Assembly: GCA_050331815.1 (NCBI GenBank)
Contig: JBHJGM010000008.1
Span: 62,001-126,000 of the forward strand
DNA: 64,000 nt
Direction: 5' to 3'
Source: JBHJGM01 sp050331815
GTDB lineage: Bacteria; Verrucomicrobiota; Verrucomicrobiia; Opitutales; JBHJGM01
A program made the position numbers and the translations under genes. This document shows positions 1-7,995 of the stretch, piece by piece. Each line of letters starts with the position of its first letter. Within the stretch, counting starts at the first letter, position 1. Under the pieces are notes generated by a model that saw only the letters and a program-made list of their open reading frames with translations, did no database searches and had not been told where the DNA came from.

Positions 1-1653
1 TTGATATAAAATGCGATAATTAACCTCAGCTCGAACTGTCTCGCTTTCACTTCGCAGCTGCTGCGGCCACAACGCTTCGCTGTCGGAATTGCCGCCACGC
101 AACAAATCACCCAAACGCCCGCCGCTGACCGTCGTGCTTTCAATGCGTTCAACCCAGCCATCAATACTCTGCTTAAACTCTCGCATGCGCTGACCGCGGG
201 CCTGCGAAACGAGTCCGCGTTCAAGGGCGGCATCGCACAAGCGATACTCTGCGCTTCCATGATTTAATGAAAGTCGGTACTCCGCCCTACTTGTAAACAT
301 CCTGTAAGGCTCTTGAGTGCCCTTGGTAACCAGGTCGTCAATCAATACCCCTATGTACGCCTGGTCCCGCCCCAGCACCAAGGGTGACTCACCGCGAACC
401 TTGGCAACTGCATTAACCCCCGCCACCAGTCCCTGCCCTGCCGCTTCTTCATAGCCGGAAGTGCCATTGATTTGCCCGGCAAAAAAGAGATTTTCTACCT
501 TTTTTGATTCCAACGAAGGCTGCAACTGAGTCGGCGGCGCGAAATCATATTCGACAGCATAGGCAGGCCGCAGCATTTGAACTCTCTCCAGGCCGGTTAC
601 TGAGCGCAACACATCCAACTGCACATCAAAAGGCAAGCTGGTTGAGAGCCCATTGATGTACCATTCGTCGGTATTGCGTCCTTCCGGTTCGAGAAACAAA
701 CGATGCGTGCTTTTCTCGGTAAATCGCACGAATTTATCTTCAATTGACGGGCAATAGCGAGGGCCCGAGGACTCGATGATGCCACTGTACAAAGGAGAGC
801 GATGGAGGTTGCTTCGAATCAGACGCTCAGTCTCTCCGGTGGTTGATGTGATCCAGCAGGGCACTTGGTCTGAGCCGGGATGCCATCCTGGCAGTCTCTG
901 GCCGGATTGTTCCACGTGGAACAAATCCACTTTTCCTCGTGAATCATAAAAGCCAAACGACGTGACCTTTTCATCACCTGGCTGGACCTCGCATTTACCA
1001 AAATCAACACTGGATCCCAAAATGCGCGGAGGCGTACCTGTTTTCAGACGCTGCAAACCAATCCCAGCCTCCATAAGTGACCCCGAAAGTCCGGAGGAGG
1101 TAAAATCGCCCAGTCGGCCACCATCGTTCTTGTTCTCACCGATGTGCATCAAGCCGCGCAGAAAGGTCCCAGTCGTAACAATGATCGTGCGCCCATAAAA
1201 ATTTGCGCCGATCGAAGTACGAACACCAACAACAGCATCGCCCTCGAATATCAGTCCAGTCACCAGGCACTGAAATAGGGTCAGCTTTTTCTGCGACTCC
1301 AGGCGGTGCTTGATTCGAAACTGGTAAGTCTTCTTGTCACATTGAACACGTGGTGCCTGCACCGCAGGACCTTTTGGCCGATTCAAAAGACGAAATTGAA
1401 TTCCAGTGGTGTCGGCGGTCACTGCCATTTCACCGCCTAGAGCATCGATCTCGCGTACAATCTGCCCTTTAGCTTGTCCGCCAATCGCGGGATTGCAGCT
1501 CATTTGGGCACAAGTATCGATGTTACCGGTCAGCAAAAGCGTGTCAGCGCCTAAACGCGATGCCGCCAAGGCAGCCTCACAGCCCGCATGACCCGCACCG
1601 CAAATAATAACTTCGTATGGTCGGTCCGGCTCCACTCTGAGCGGATTTTTCAT
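1..1653 (-). CDS. mnmG: tRNA uridine-5-carboxymethylaminomethyl(34) synthesis enzyme MnmG (3' end cut off)
   Basis: With MnmE it builds the cmnm5 group on U34 of tRNAs reading split codon boxes, using FAD, NADH and a methylene-tetrahydrofolate carbon. The translation begins MKNPLRVEPDRPYEV and has the FAD-binding motif CGAGHAGCEAA near residue 16, followed by the family blocks SCNPAIGGQAKG, GTFLRGLMHIG and LKTGTPPRI. About 551 codons lie in the window. The family is usually about 620-630 residues, so roughly 75-80 C-terminal residues are missing. The start ATG (1653-1651) overlaps the mnmE stop as ATGA, which supports this start and suggests translational coupling to mnmE. Identification is very secure. 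Confidence 0.96.
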   Translation of the reverse strand, partial: MKNPLRVEPDRPYEVIICGAGHAGCEAALAASRLGADTLLLTGNIDTCAQMSCNPAIGGQAKGQIVREIDALGGEMAVTADTTGIQFRLLNRPKGPAVQAPRVQCDKKTYQFRIKHRLESQKKLTLFQCLVTGLIFEGDAVVGVRTSIGANFYGRTIIVTTGTFLRGLMHIGENKNDGGRLGDFTSSGLSGSLMEAGIGLQRLKTGTPPRILGSSVDFGKCEVQPGDEKVTSFGFYDSRGKVDLFHVEQSGQRLPGWHPGSDQVPCWITSTTGETERLIRSNLHRSPLYSGIIESSGPRYCPSIEDKFVRFTEKSTHRLFLEPEGRNTDEWYINGLSTSLPFDVQLDVLRSVTGLERVQMLRPAYAVEYDFAPPTQLQPSLESKKVENLFFAGQINGTSGYEEAAGQGLVAGVNAVAKVRGESPLVLGRDQAYIGVLIDDLVTKGTQEPYRMFTSRAEYRLSLNHGSAEYRLCDAALERGLVSQARGQRMREFKQSIDGWVERIESTTVSGGRLGDLLRGGNSDSEALWPQQLRSESETVRAEVNYRILYQ

Positions 1654-3011
1654 TTTCCGATGCAAAAATTCGAAAACAACTCATCCAGGATGGCCTCACT
1701 GTCAATTTGGCCTACAACCGATCCCAGAGCCTCCAGCGCGTCTCGAAGATGAATCAGCGCTACTTCTGCGCCTTCTTTTGCCTTCAGGCATTGTAACGCG
1801 TGCTCAACTGAAAGTTCTGTATTTTTGAAGCATTGAGCCTGCCTCTGGTTAACCACCCAGGCATCTGCCTCCGGCACCAAGTTAGCTCGCGTCAATGTCT
1901 CAACGATTGTTCCACGTAGAACATCCATGCCATTACCGCACTTGGCCGAGACGGAAACCCGACTTACCGTGGGTAAAAAACCCGCATCGCTGTGGTAACC
2001 ACCCAGGTCGCTTTTGTTCTCAACCAACAAAACAGTCTGACGTTCCAACAGCTCAGTTACTTTATCTGCTAGGGTGGGGCGCTGCGCCGCCGCATCGACC
2101 ACAAACAGAATCAGGTCGGCACTTTCGGCTTTAACCAACGAGCGGCGCATGCCTTCAGCCTCAACCTTATTGTGACTCTCCAAGCCAAGCCCAGCGGTAT
2201 CCAAAAGCTGAATACGCAGGCCGTTCAAATTCAAACTACCTTCCAGGTAGTCGCGCGTGGTTCCAGCAAAAGAACTAACAATCGAGCGCTCAGACTCCAG
2301 CAAGGCATTCATCAATGAGCTTTTACCTGCATTTGGAATCCCAACAATGGCAACACGCAAACCTTCCTCAACCACTCTCCTTAGTCGCTGACTGTCAACT
2401 ACTTCTCGGAGACGAAAAACCAGCTCTCGAAGGCGGCTGAGCACAATCCCATCATTTTCGGTGGGCAAATCTTCATCGGGAAAGTCGAGATAGGCCTCCA
2501 ACTCCGCGACAACTGACACGATCTCACCACTCACACGATTAACTTCCAGACAAAGGGCTCCTGAAAGCTGCTCGCGCGCCCGAATTATAGATTGCTCGCT
2601 GTTGGCCGCGATCAAATCCGCAATGGCCTCTGCCTGCGTTAAATCGATGCGGTCATTTAAATATGCGATGCGACTAAACTCGCCAGGCTCGGCCGGTCGA
2701 CAGCCTCTGGCAAAAAGATCGTCCAGCACTTCTTCAACGATCAACGGATTTCCGTGTAGCGAAAGCTCAAGCATTGCTTCGCCTGTAAATGATTGTCCTT
2801 CAGCAAAATACGTGGCCACACATTCATCCAGAACCTTGCCGCATACCGAACGATACCGCCCAAAGTAAGCCCGGCGTACTACAATTTCTTTCTTCAGGGA
2901 AAAAACATCACGCATCAGCCTTCCAGATAACGGACCACTCACGCGCACCACCGCGAGCGCGCCTCGACCTGGAGGCGTAGACAAAGCGGCGATGGTATCA
3001 TCATGCGGCAT
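1650..3011 (-). CDS. mnmE: tRNA modification GTPase MnmE
   Basis: GTPase partner of MnmG in wobble-uridine modification; cytoplasmic. The 453 residues match the usual length. The N-terminal folate-binding domain starts with DDTIAALSTPPGRGALAVVR. A G domain sits inside the helical domain: G1 GIPNAGKS at 224-231, G2 GTTRD at 250-254, G3 DTAGL at 271-275 and G4 NKSD at 332-335. The protein ends in FCIGK, the conserved C-terminal CxGK with the catalytic cysteine. It is followed with a 4-base overlap by mnmG and preceded by recA on the same strand, so mnmE-mnmG are almost certainly co-transcribed. Confidence 0.97.
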   Translation of the reverse strand: MPHDDTIAALSTPPGRGALAVVRVSGPLSGRLMRDVFSLKKEIVVRRAYFGRYRSVCGKVLDECVATYFAEGQSFTGEAMLELSLHGNPLIVEEVLDDLFARGCRPAEPGEFSRIAYLNDRIDLTQAEAIADLIAANSEQSIIRAREQLSGALCLEVNRVSGEIVSVVAELEAYLDFPDEDLPTENDGIVLSRLRELVFRLREVVDSQRLRRVVEEGLRVAIVGIPNAGKSSLMNALLESERSIVSSFAGTTRDYLEGSLNLNGLRIQLLDTAGLGLESHNKVEAEGMRRSLVKAESADLILFVVDAAAQRPTLADKVTELLERQTVLLVENKSDLGGYHSDAGFLPTVSRVSVSAKCGNGMDVLRGTIVETLTRANLVPEADAWVVNQRQAQCFKNTELSVEHALQCLKAKEGAEVALIHLRDALEALGSVVGQIDSEAILDELFSNFCIGK

Positions 3012-3057
3012 ACGCGTTGATGCACCGCCACCGTCGTAAGATCAACCGCCGAGCAAA

Positions 3058-4158
3058 TCAGCTGGCGACCGCTTCAGCGTTGTCCTGCGACTCAGCCAAT
3101 GTCATCCCTCCCACAACCTGCACCTTTTCGAGTATCTTTGTGGTGACTTCCTCCATGATTTTGGGATTTTCGGCCAGATGCCGTTTCGCAGCCTCACGTC
3201 CTTGCCCCACCAAGTCACCGTTATATGAAATCCAGGCCCCTTTCTTCTCCAAGATTTTGTGCTCGATGCCTAAATCAAGAACCGAACCCGTGCGAGAAAT
3301 TCCCTCATCATACATGATGTCGAACTCACACTCAGTGAAGGGTGGGGCGACCTTGTTTTTGACCACCTTTACGCGGGTACGATTGCCGATCACTTTGCCA
3401 GAAGTTTCCTTGATTTGGCCAATACGGCGAATGTCCAAGCGTGCCGATGAGAAAAACTTAAGCGCGCGGCCCCCCGGGGTGGTTTCCGGACTGCCAAACA
3501 TCACGCCGATTTTCTCACGAATCTGATTGGTGAAGATACAGACGCAGCGCGTTCGGTTGATGGCGGAAGTCAGACGGCGCATGGCCTGACTCATCATGCG
3601 AGCCTGCAGACCGACCGTCGTGTCGCCCATTTGGCCATCAAGCTCCGTCTTTGAGACCAATGCTGCCACGGAATCAATAACGATAACATCGATAGCCCCG
3701 GAACGAATCAGCGTCTCGGCAATATTCAGCGCGTCCTCACCGCTTTCCGGCTGAGAAACCATCAAATTGTCGAGGTCGACGCCAACCACCCGGGCGTAGC
3801 GTGGGTCGAGGGCGTGTTCTACATCGATGAATACAGCGTTGCCCCCCTGACGCTGCGCTTCGGCGATGACGCTCAGACAAAGCGTTGTTTTCCCTGAAGA
3901 TTCCGGCCCGTAAATTTCACAGATGCGTCCGCGCGCCAGCCCGCCAACCCCCAAGGCCAGGTCGATGGCGACTGAGCCCGTTGAGATCACTTGCACATCC
4001 ATGCGCGTGGCCTCGCCCATGCGCATCAGCGTACCGTCGCCAAACTGCTTATTAATAGCGGAAACAGCCAAATTCAGGGCCTTGGAGGACTCGTCGCCGC
4101 CGCGGGCAGTGCTTTTGCCGCTGGCTGCGCTGGTTTTTTGTGATGTGGAAGCTGCCAT
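3058..4158 (-). CDS. recA: Recombinase RecA
   Basis: ATP-dependent strand-exchange protein for homologous recombination and SOS co-protease activity. The 366-residue protein has the Walker A motif GPESSGKTT at 84-92, Walker B VIVIDSVAAL at 158-167, the MAW region around QPESGEDALNIAETL and the loop GVMFGSPETTPGGRALKF. The first 25 residues are Ser/Ala/Lys-rich, longer than in E. coli RecA. The ATG at 4158 has no clear Shine-Dalgarno site, but no better start precedes the conserved core. mnmE starts 46 bases downstream. The upstream region carries two direct TTTGTTC repeats but no perfect palindromic LexA site. Confidence 0.98.
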   Translation of the reverse strand: MAASTSQKTSAASGKSTARGGDESSKALNLAVSAINKQFGDGTLMRMGEATRMDVQVISTGSVAIDLALGVGGLARGRICEIYGPESSGKTTLCLSVIAEAQRQGGNAVFIDVEHALDPRYARVVGVDLDNLMVSQPESGEDALNIAETLIRSGAIDVIVIDSVAALVSKTELDGQMGDTTVGLQARMMSQAMRRLTSAINRTRCVCIFTNQIREKIGVMFGSPETTPGGRALKFFSSARLDIRRIGQIKETSGKVIGNRTRVKVVKNKVAPPFTECEFDIMYDEGISRTGSVLDLGIEHKILEKKGAWISYNGDLVGQGREAAKRHLAENPKIMEEVTTKILEKVQVVGGMTLAESQDNAEAVAS

Positions 4159-4284
4159 GGTATTGAATTTTCAAAAGGTGTAGCAGCGGCTCGATCGTGA
4201 AGCAAGCACTAATGTTATTTTGTTCACTATTTTTCTTGCGCATTTGTTCGCACCTGTCAGACTTTGAGCAGAATCAAAAAGCTC
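4159..4284. promoter_or_regulatory. Divergent recA/ogt intergenic control region
   Basis: This 126-base interval separates the divergent recA and ogt genes and must hold both promoters. It is more AT-rich than its surroundings. TGTTC occurs twice as a direct repeat (4221-4225 and 4245-4249, 24 bases apart), preceded by T runs. The LexA motif described for Verrucomicrobia is TGTTC-N4-GAACA; neither copy has the matching GAACA half-site, so SOS control is not demonstrated. I could not assign -35/-10 elements with confidence. Confidence 0.35.
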
Positions 4285-4848
4285 ATGAATATCTACCTCC
4301 CACGCGCTGACTTCATAAAAACCGCACCATCAGCCGCTTTCACATTCGCACAGGACGATTCCCAAATGGGCCGTTTTCTGGCGGTTTGGCGCAACCAGGA
4401 CTTGGCGCTGCTTGTTTTTCCGGAGCCCGAAGAGACGCCTGAAGCTCTGATTGCCAAGTATTTGCACGTGTCGATGAATGAGTTTGGGCCCGAGACCTCT
4501 CGCCAGAAGGAACTTGGGCGCGCCATCGCTCGATTCGCGGAAGGTAAACACGTCGAACTGCCACGGCTTTGCCTGACCGGCACGCCTTTTCAACTGAAGG
4601 TTTGGAAAGCGCTCCTGGAAACACCGTTGGGTGCGCTGACCAATTACGGGCGCATTGCGGAAACGCTGGGCTCACATCCGAGGGCCGTGGGAGCCGCGGT
4701 GGGTGCCAACCCGATTGCGTTGTTTGTGCCTTGTCACCGAGTTGTGCACGCAACCGGCGAGGCTGACGGTTATCGTTGGGGCAACGCCCGCAAATCCCAG
4801 CTCCTGAAGGCTGAAGGTTCCACCGGGTATTCTTTCAAAGCTGCCTGA
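4285..4848 (+). CDS. ogt: Methylated-DNA--[protein]-cysteine S-methyltransferase
   Basis: Suicide repair protein that moves methyl groups from O6-methylguanine or O4-methylthymine to its own cysteine. The 187-residue protein (from ATG 4285) has the conserved C-terminal domain: GTPFQLKVWKALLETPLG (about 99-116), the DNA-binding helix region YGRIAETLG, and the active-site block VPCHRVV with Cys150. An in-frame TTG at 4264 would add seven residues, but the ATG gives a more usual N-terminus. It is divergent from recA and is the first gene of a close plus-strand group. The Ada-type metal-binding domain is absent, so Ogt/MGMT is the right class. Confidence 0.95.
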   Translation: MNIYLPRADFIKTAPSAAFTFAQDDSQMGRFLAVWRNQDLALLVFPEPEETPEALIAKYLHVSMNEFGPETSRQKELGRAIARFAEGKHVELPRLCLTGTPFQLKVWKALLETPLGALTNYGRIAETLGSHPRAVGAAVGANPIALFVPCHRVVHATGEADGYRWGNARKSQLLKAEGSTGYSFKAA

Positions 4849-4851
4849 CGT

Positions 4852-5313
4852 GTGACGGCGGGTCTTGCCAAGATTGTGGCGTCGAACACATTCTTCGACG
4901 TGAGCGAGCCAACGACACTGAAAGGGCTACGGTACAGCCGCTGGGCCGGCATACTAGTGGGCGTGCTGGTGCTTGGTTTTGCCGCGCTGCGGGCGACCCG
5001 ACAGATGGATGGCGTGCCGAATTGGTTTCTGGGGATGGCGGTTTCGGGATTCGTACTCTTTGGCCTGTGTCTGTTACTGCCCTACGGGCGAATCGCCAAA
5101 CGGCGGCTGTGGCAATGGGCCTTTGGGGGGCTTTGTCTGGCGGCAACCGCCTTTGTCTTTCTCAACATCATCGACGTACTGTTTCTCTACGAGGCGATCG
5201 CCGCACAGGGAGAAAAACCGGGTGTGCCCGGCTTTCGGGCGCTGATGATTTTCGTCGGCTTGTTGCAGGTGCCCACCGTTTTGTTTCAACGCTACCCGCA
5301 GATGCTCGATTGA
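4852..5313 (+). CDS. Small integral membrane protein of unknown function
   Basis: About 153 residues, starting at a GTG three bases after the ogt stop. Four hydrophobic segments are visible, around residues 30-46, 62-78, 90-106 and 130-145. The loops carry Arg/Lys clusters such as RIAKRRLWQW. No domain or catalytic motif is recognised. The tight spacing after ogt suggests co-transcription. An antisense or frame artefact is unlikely because hydrophobicity is regular and the neighbours are collinear. Function is unknown. Confidence 0.7.
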   Translation: MTAGLAKIVASNTFFDVSEPTTLKGLRYSRWAGILVGVLVLGFAALRATRQMDGVPNWFLGMAVSGFVLFGLCLLLPYGRIAKRRLWQWAFGGLCLAATAFVFLNIIDVLFLYEAIAAQGEKPGVPGFRALMIFVGLLQVPTVLFQRYPQMLD

Positions 5314-5351
5314 GCCTTGCGTCTGCGCCAGAGGTGATTCGATTGCAGGCA

Positions 5352-5990
5352 ATGTCTGTGCAGCACCTGATCTGGGATTACAACGGCACGCTCGTCGACG
5401 ACACGCACCTGTGCCTGGAGATTCTGAATAGCTTTTTGGGGCGCTTTGGTTTTCCGTCCGAGACCTACGATAGTTACCGGCAGCGATTCCGCTTTCCGCT
5501 CGCCGACTATTACAGCGATTTGGGGTTTCGTTTGTCGGACGACGAATTCAGCCAACTCAGCGTGGAATTTCATACGGTATACAATCAGCGGCGCTTCGAA
5601 TGCGCGCTGCACGCGGGCGTACTTGAAATGCTCAGCGAGCTCTCCGGCAACGGTCGACAGCAGCATGTGCTCTCGGCCTATCGCGAGCCGGACCTGCGCG
5701 AGGCGCTGGAGCATTACGGCATTGAGCCGCACTTCACCCAAATCGTGGGACAGCGCAATTACCGCGGCGACAGCAAGGCCGGCCTAGGCCAGGACCTCAG
5801 CCAGATGCTAGGCGCCGAGCCCCAGGCCATCCTGGTGGTGGGCGACACCACGCACGATTTCGAAGTCGCCCAGGCGATCGGCGCACGTTGCGTGCTGGTC
5901 TCCGGCGGGCATCACCCGCGCGAACGTCTGGAGCCCTGCGGCGCGCCGGTGATCGATCGAATCGAAGAGCTTCGGGAACACCTCACTTGA
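5352..5990 (+). CDS. HAD-family hydrolase, phosphoglycolate-phosphatase-like
   Basis: Predicted cytoplasmic phosphatase of the HAD superfamily, 212 residues from ATG 5352. Motif I is WDYNGTLVDD near residue 8, motif II is around VLSAYREPDLREAL, motif III is the Lys in YRGDSKAGLG and motif IV is VVGDTTHDFEVAQAIGA. The helical cap lies between motifs I and II. Motif I is DxN instead of the usual DxD, so the general acid/base Asp is Asn; DWNGTL-type variants do occur in this superfamily. The reading frame continues upstream through the preceding gene, but only the ATG/GTG just before motif I makes sense. The substrate cannot be read from the sequence. Confidence 0.88.
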   Translation: MSVQHLIWDYNGTLVDDTHLCLEILNSFLGRFGFPSETYDSYRQRFRFPLADYYSDLGFRLSDDEFSQLSVEFHTVYNQRRFECALHAGVLEMLSELSGNGRQQHVLSAYREPDLREALEHYGIEPHFTQIVGQRNYRGDSKAGLGQDLSQMLGAEPQAILVVGDTTHDFEVAQAIGARCVLVSGGHHPRERLEPCGAPVIDRIEELREHLT

Positions 5991-6048
5991 TTCAGGGGAT
6001 TCGCGTTGAGGCTTGTCGGGGCCGATGAGGCCGCGTTGACTCGTGCGC

Positions 6049-6711
6049 ATGTCCCAAAGCAAGTCTGTCCTCATTCTCTCTGGCGGCTGGCCCGGCCACG
6101 AGCCCGAAAAAACCTCCGCCCGCTTCGCCAAACTGCTCGAAGCCGAGGGGTGCCTGGTGGAAATCAGCCACTCGCTCGACAGCGCGGCGGACGCCGAACG
6201 ACTCATTCAGCAGTTTGATTTGGTCATCCCGAACTGGACCATGGGCGAGCTTTCCGGCGAACAGCAGAAGGGTCTGTGTGGCGCGGTGGCTGCCGGGGTC
6301 GGTGTGGCCGGGATTCACGGCGGGGCGGGGGACGCCTTTCGCGCAGCCTGCGAATTTCAATTCATGATGGGCGGACAGTTTGTGGCGCACCCGGGCAACA
6401 TCAAGGACTACACGGTTTTCATCGCCGACCATACGCACCCTATCACGCAGGGCCTCGAGCCTTCGTTCGCTTACAAGAGTGAGCAATATTACATGCATGT
6501 CGACCCGGCGGTGCGCGTGCTGGCGACCACGCTGGTGAATCAGCCCACGTCTGAAAACTGCGAGGGCGTTCTAATGCCGGTGGCCTGGACCAAAAAACAC
6601 GGCAAAGGCCGGGTGTATTACAACGCGCTGGGGCACCAGGACGCCGAATTCGATCAGTTTCCGCAGGCTCAGCAGTTTGTACTCAACGGTATGCTCTGGG
6701 CGATGCGCTGA
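6049..6711 (+). CDS. ThuA-like domain protein (trehalose-utilisation / class I GATase fold)
   Basis: 220 residues from ATG 6049; a GTG at 6043 is an alternative start. It opens SKSVLILSGGWPGHEP and has the ThuA-family blocks GVAGIHGGAGDAF, MMGGQFVAHPG, HPITQGLEPSF and GKGRVYYNALGHQD. The family is abundant in Verrucomicrobiota and Planctomycetota. It adopts a glutamine-amidotransferase-like fold without the standard catalytic triad, and its biochemical role is poorly defined, usually linked to sugar metabolism. No signal peptide is visible, so it is probably cytoplasmic. It closes the plus-strand group that starts at ogt. Confidence 0.88.
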   Translation: MSQSKSVLILSGGWPGHEPEKTSARFAKLLEAEGCLVEISHSLDSAADAERLIQQFDLVIPNWTMGELSGEQQKGLCGAVAAGVGVAGIHGGAGDAFRAACEFQFMMGGQFVAHPGNIKDYTVFIADHTHPITQGLEPSFAYKSEQYYMHVDPAVRVLATTLVNQPTSENCEGVLMPVAWTKKHGKGRVYYNALGHQDAEFDQFPQAQQFVLNGMLWAMR

Positions 6712-6720
6712 ACAGCCCGT

Positions 6721-7635
6721 TCAACGGTTGGCGGTCGCAGCTTTCGGAAAAAAGGCCAGCGCCGTCTTTACGGTGTTGGCATGCAGCCGCGGCGTCATCT
6801 CAGGGTCACGGTTGTAGCCGCCGCCGTAGAGTAGGGCAGTGGGGATCTCCCAGCGCCGGCACAACTCCAGCACGAAGCGGTCGCGCGCCTCCATCTGCTG
6901 AGTGTTCAGGCACATTTGGCCGAAGCGATCGTTCGTGTGATTGTCGGCTCCGGCGATCCAAAAAATGAGGTCGGGTTCGGCCTGCTCGAGCGCAGAGGGC
7001 AGGGTCGCTTCGAGTTGTTTGAGGTAGACGTCACCGGCGACAAAACGCTCCAGCGGCACATCGACGTCGCCAGGTATTTTCTGCGAGGGGTAATTGCGAC
7101 CCACGTGTATCGAGTAGCAGAAAACGTGGGGCGCAACGGCCAGCAGAGCGTGGGTCCCGTTGCCCTGATGCGCGTCGGTATCGATGACCATGATGTGTGT
7201 CTGCGGCTCGCGAGCCAAAATGTCGCGCACGGCCACGGCCACATCGTTGAGCACGCAAAAACCAAGGCCGCGGTCAGCAAAGGCATGGTGGGTGCCACCG
7301 GCCAGATTCGCGGCGAGCCCGTCTTCCAAGGCGGCCCAACCAGCGGCGACCGTGCCCGCGGTTTCCATGCGGCAGCGCTCCAAAAGGCGCTCATGGGCCG
7401 GCAGCCCCAGCCGGTTGCGGTCGTATTCAGGCAATTTTCGAGTGCCGACCGTCTGCAGGTACGGCATTGTATGCACCCGCAACAGTTCGGTGAAACCCGC
7501 CGGAGCCACCTCGACGATCGTTAACTCCGGCGATTCCTCACGCAGCAGGGCGTGTGCGCGCGGAAACTTCGCCATCGGAAAGGGATGTCCCTCCGGCAGC
7601 GGCAGGTAATAGCCCTCATTGTAGAAGCCGCGCAT
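6721..7635 (-). CDS. Histone-deacetylase-family metal-dependent deacylase
   Basis: 304-residue HDAC/acetoin-utilisation-fold hydrolase. Visible active-site blocks are GGTHHAF (tandem His116-His117), the metal ligands in DTDAHQGNGTH (Asp154, His156), a third Asp in AGADNHTNDRFG and the terminal GGGYN. In characterised relatives Zn removes acyl groups from lysine, polyamines or small amides; the substrate here is unknown. The short length and DTDAHQGNGT resemble the class IV/HDAC11-like bacterial group. It is convergent with the ThuA gene, nine bases away, and divergent from the SDR gene across a structured intergenic region. Confidence 0.9.
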   Translation of the reverse strand: MRGFYNEGYYLPLPEGHPFPMAKFPRAHALLREESPELTIVEVAPAGFTELLRVHTMPYLQTVGTRKLPEYDRNRLGLPAHERLLERCRMETAGTVAAGWAALEDGLAANLAGGTHHAFADRGLGFCVLNDVAVAVRDILAREPQTHIMVIDTDAHQGNGTHALLAVAPHVFCYSIHVGRNYPSQKIPGDVDVPLERFVAGDVYLKQLEATLPSALEQAEPDLIFWIAGADNHTNDRFGQMCLNTQQMEARDRFVLELCRRWEIPTALLYGGGYNRDPEMTPRLHANTVKTALAFFPKAATANR

Positions 7636-7823
7636 GCGTCTTCAGCATGCAACGGCAGCGTCCTCGGCGCAAATCAGCGCGAAAGCAAAGTGCGGACTTT
7701 CCCTGCAAATCCCACAAAACCAGCCATTTAGCAGCTTCTATACTTGCCCTGTTAGAATCTGAGCCTTTATTGACAAGGACTTCTTATCGATGAATGCGGG
7801 TGTCGCGCGCAGACCCCAAGGTA

Positions 7824-7970
7824 CAGGCGCGGCGTCCGGAACCTCCGTTCCCATGGCAGCAACCGCTGCATATCCACCCTTCGTGGGCCTGCCTAACGCC
7901 GCGCCTGAGCGCTGGCGTTCATTACCCGTCGAGTCACCTCGAACTCGCTTTTACGGGAACCACGGCCCGT
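7824..7970 (+). ncRNA. Candidate structured RNA leader (cloverleaf plus switching hairpins)
   Basis: A perfect 12-base inverted repeat, CAGGCGCGGCGT (7824-7835) and ACGCCGCGCCTG (7896-7907), encloses three small hairpins: GGAAC-CTCC-GTTCC (7838-7851), GCAGC-AACC-GCTGC (7856-7869) and TCCAC-CCTTC-GTGGG (7873-7887). Downstream, CCCGT (7925-7929) and CCCGT (7966-7970) can each pair with the single ACGGG at 7953-7957, so the two pairings exclude each other. The block lies in the 360-base gap upstream of the plus-strand SDR gene. A TTGACA hexamer at 7770 could be a -35, but I see no convincing -10. The one G-U pair favours plus-strand transcription. I recognise no known riboswitch family. Confidence 0.4.
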
Positions 7971-7995
7971 CTTCACCACACACAACTTTCCTGAA

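Noticed and set aside
4221..4249. LexA box upstream of recA
   Set aside because: TGTTC half-sites occur, but neither has the GAACA partner four bases away.
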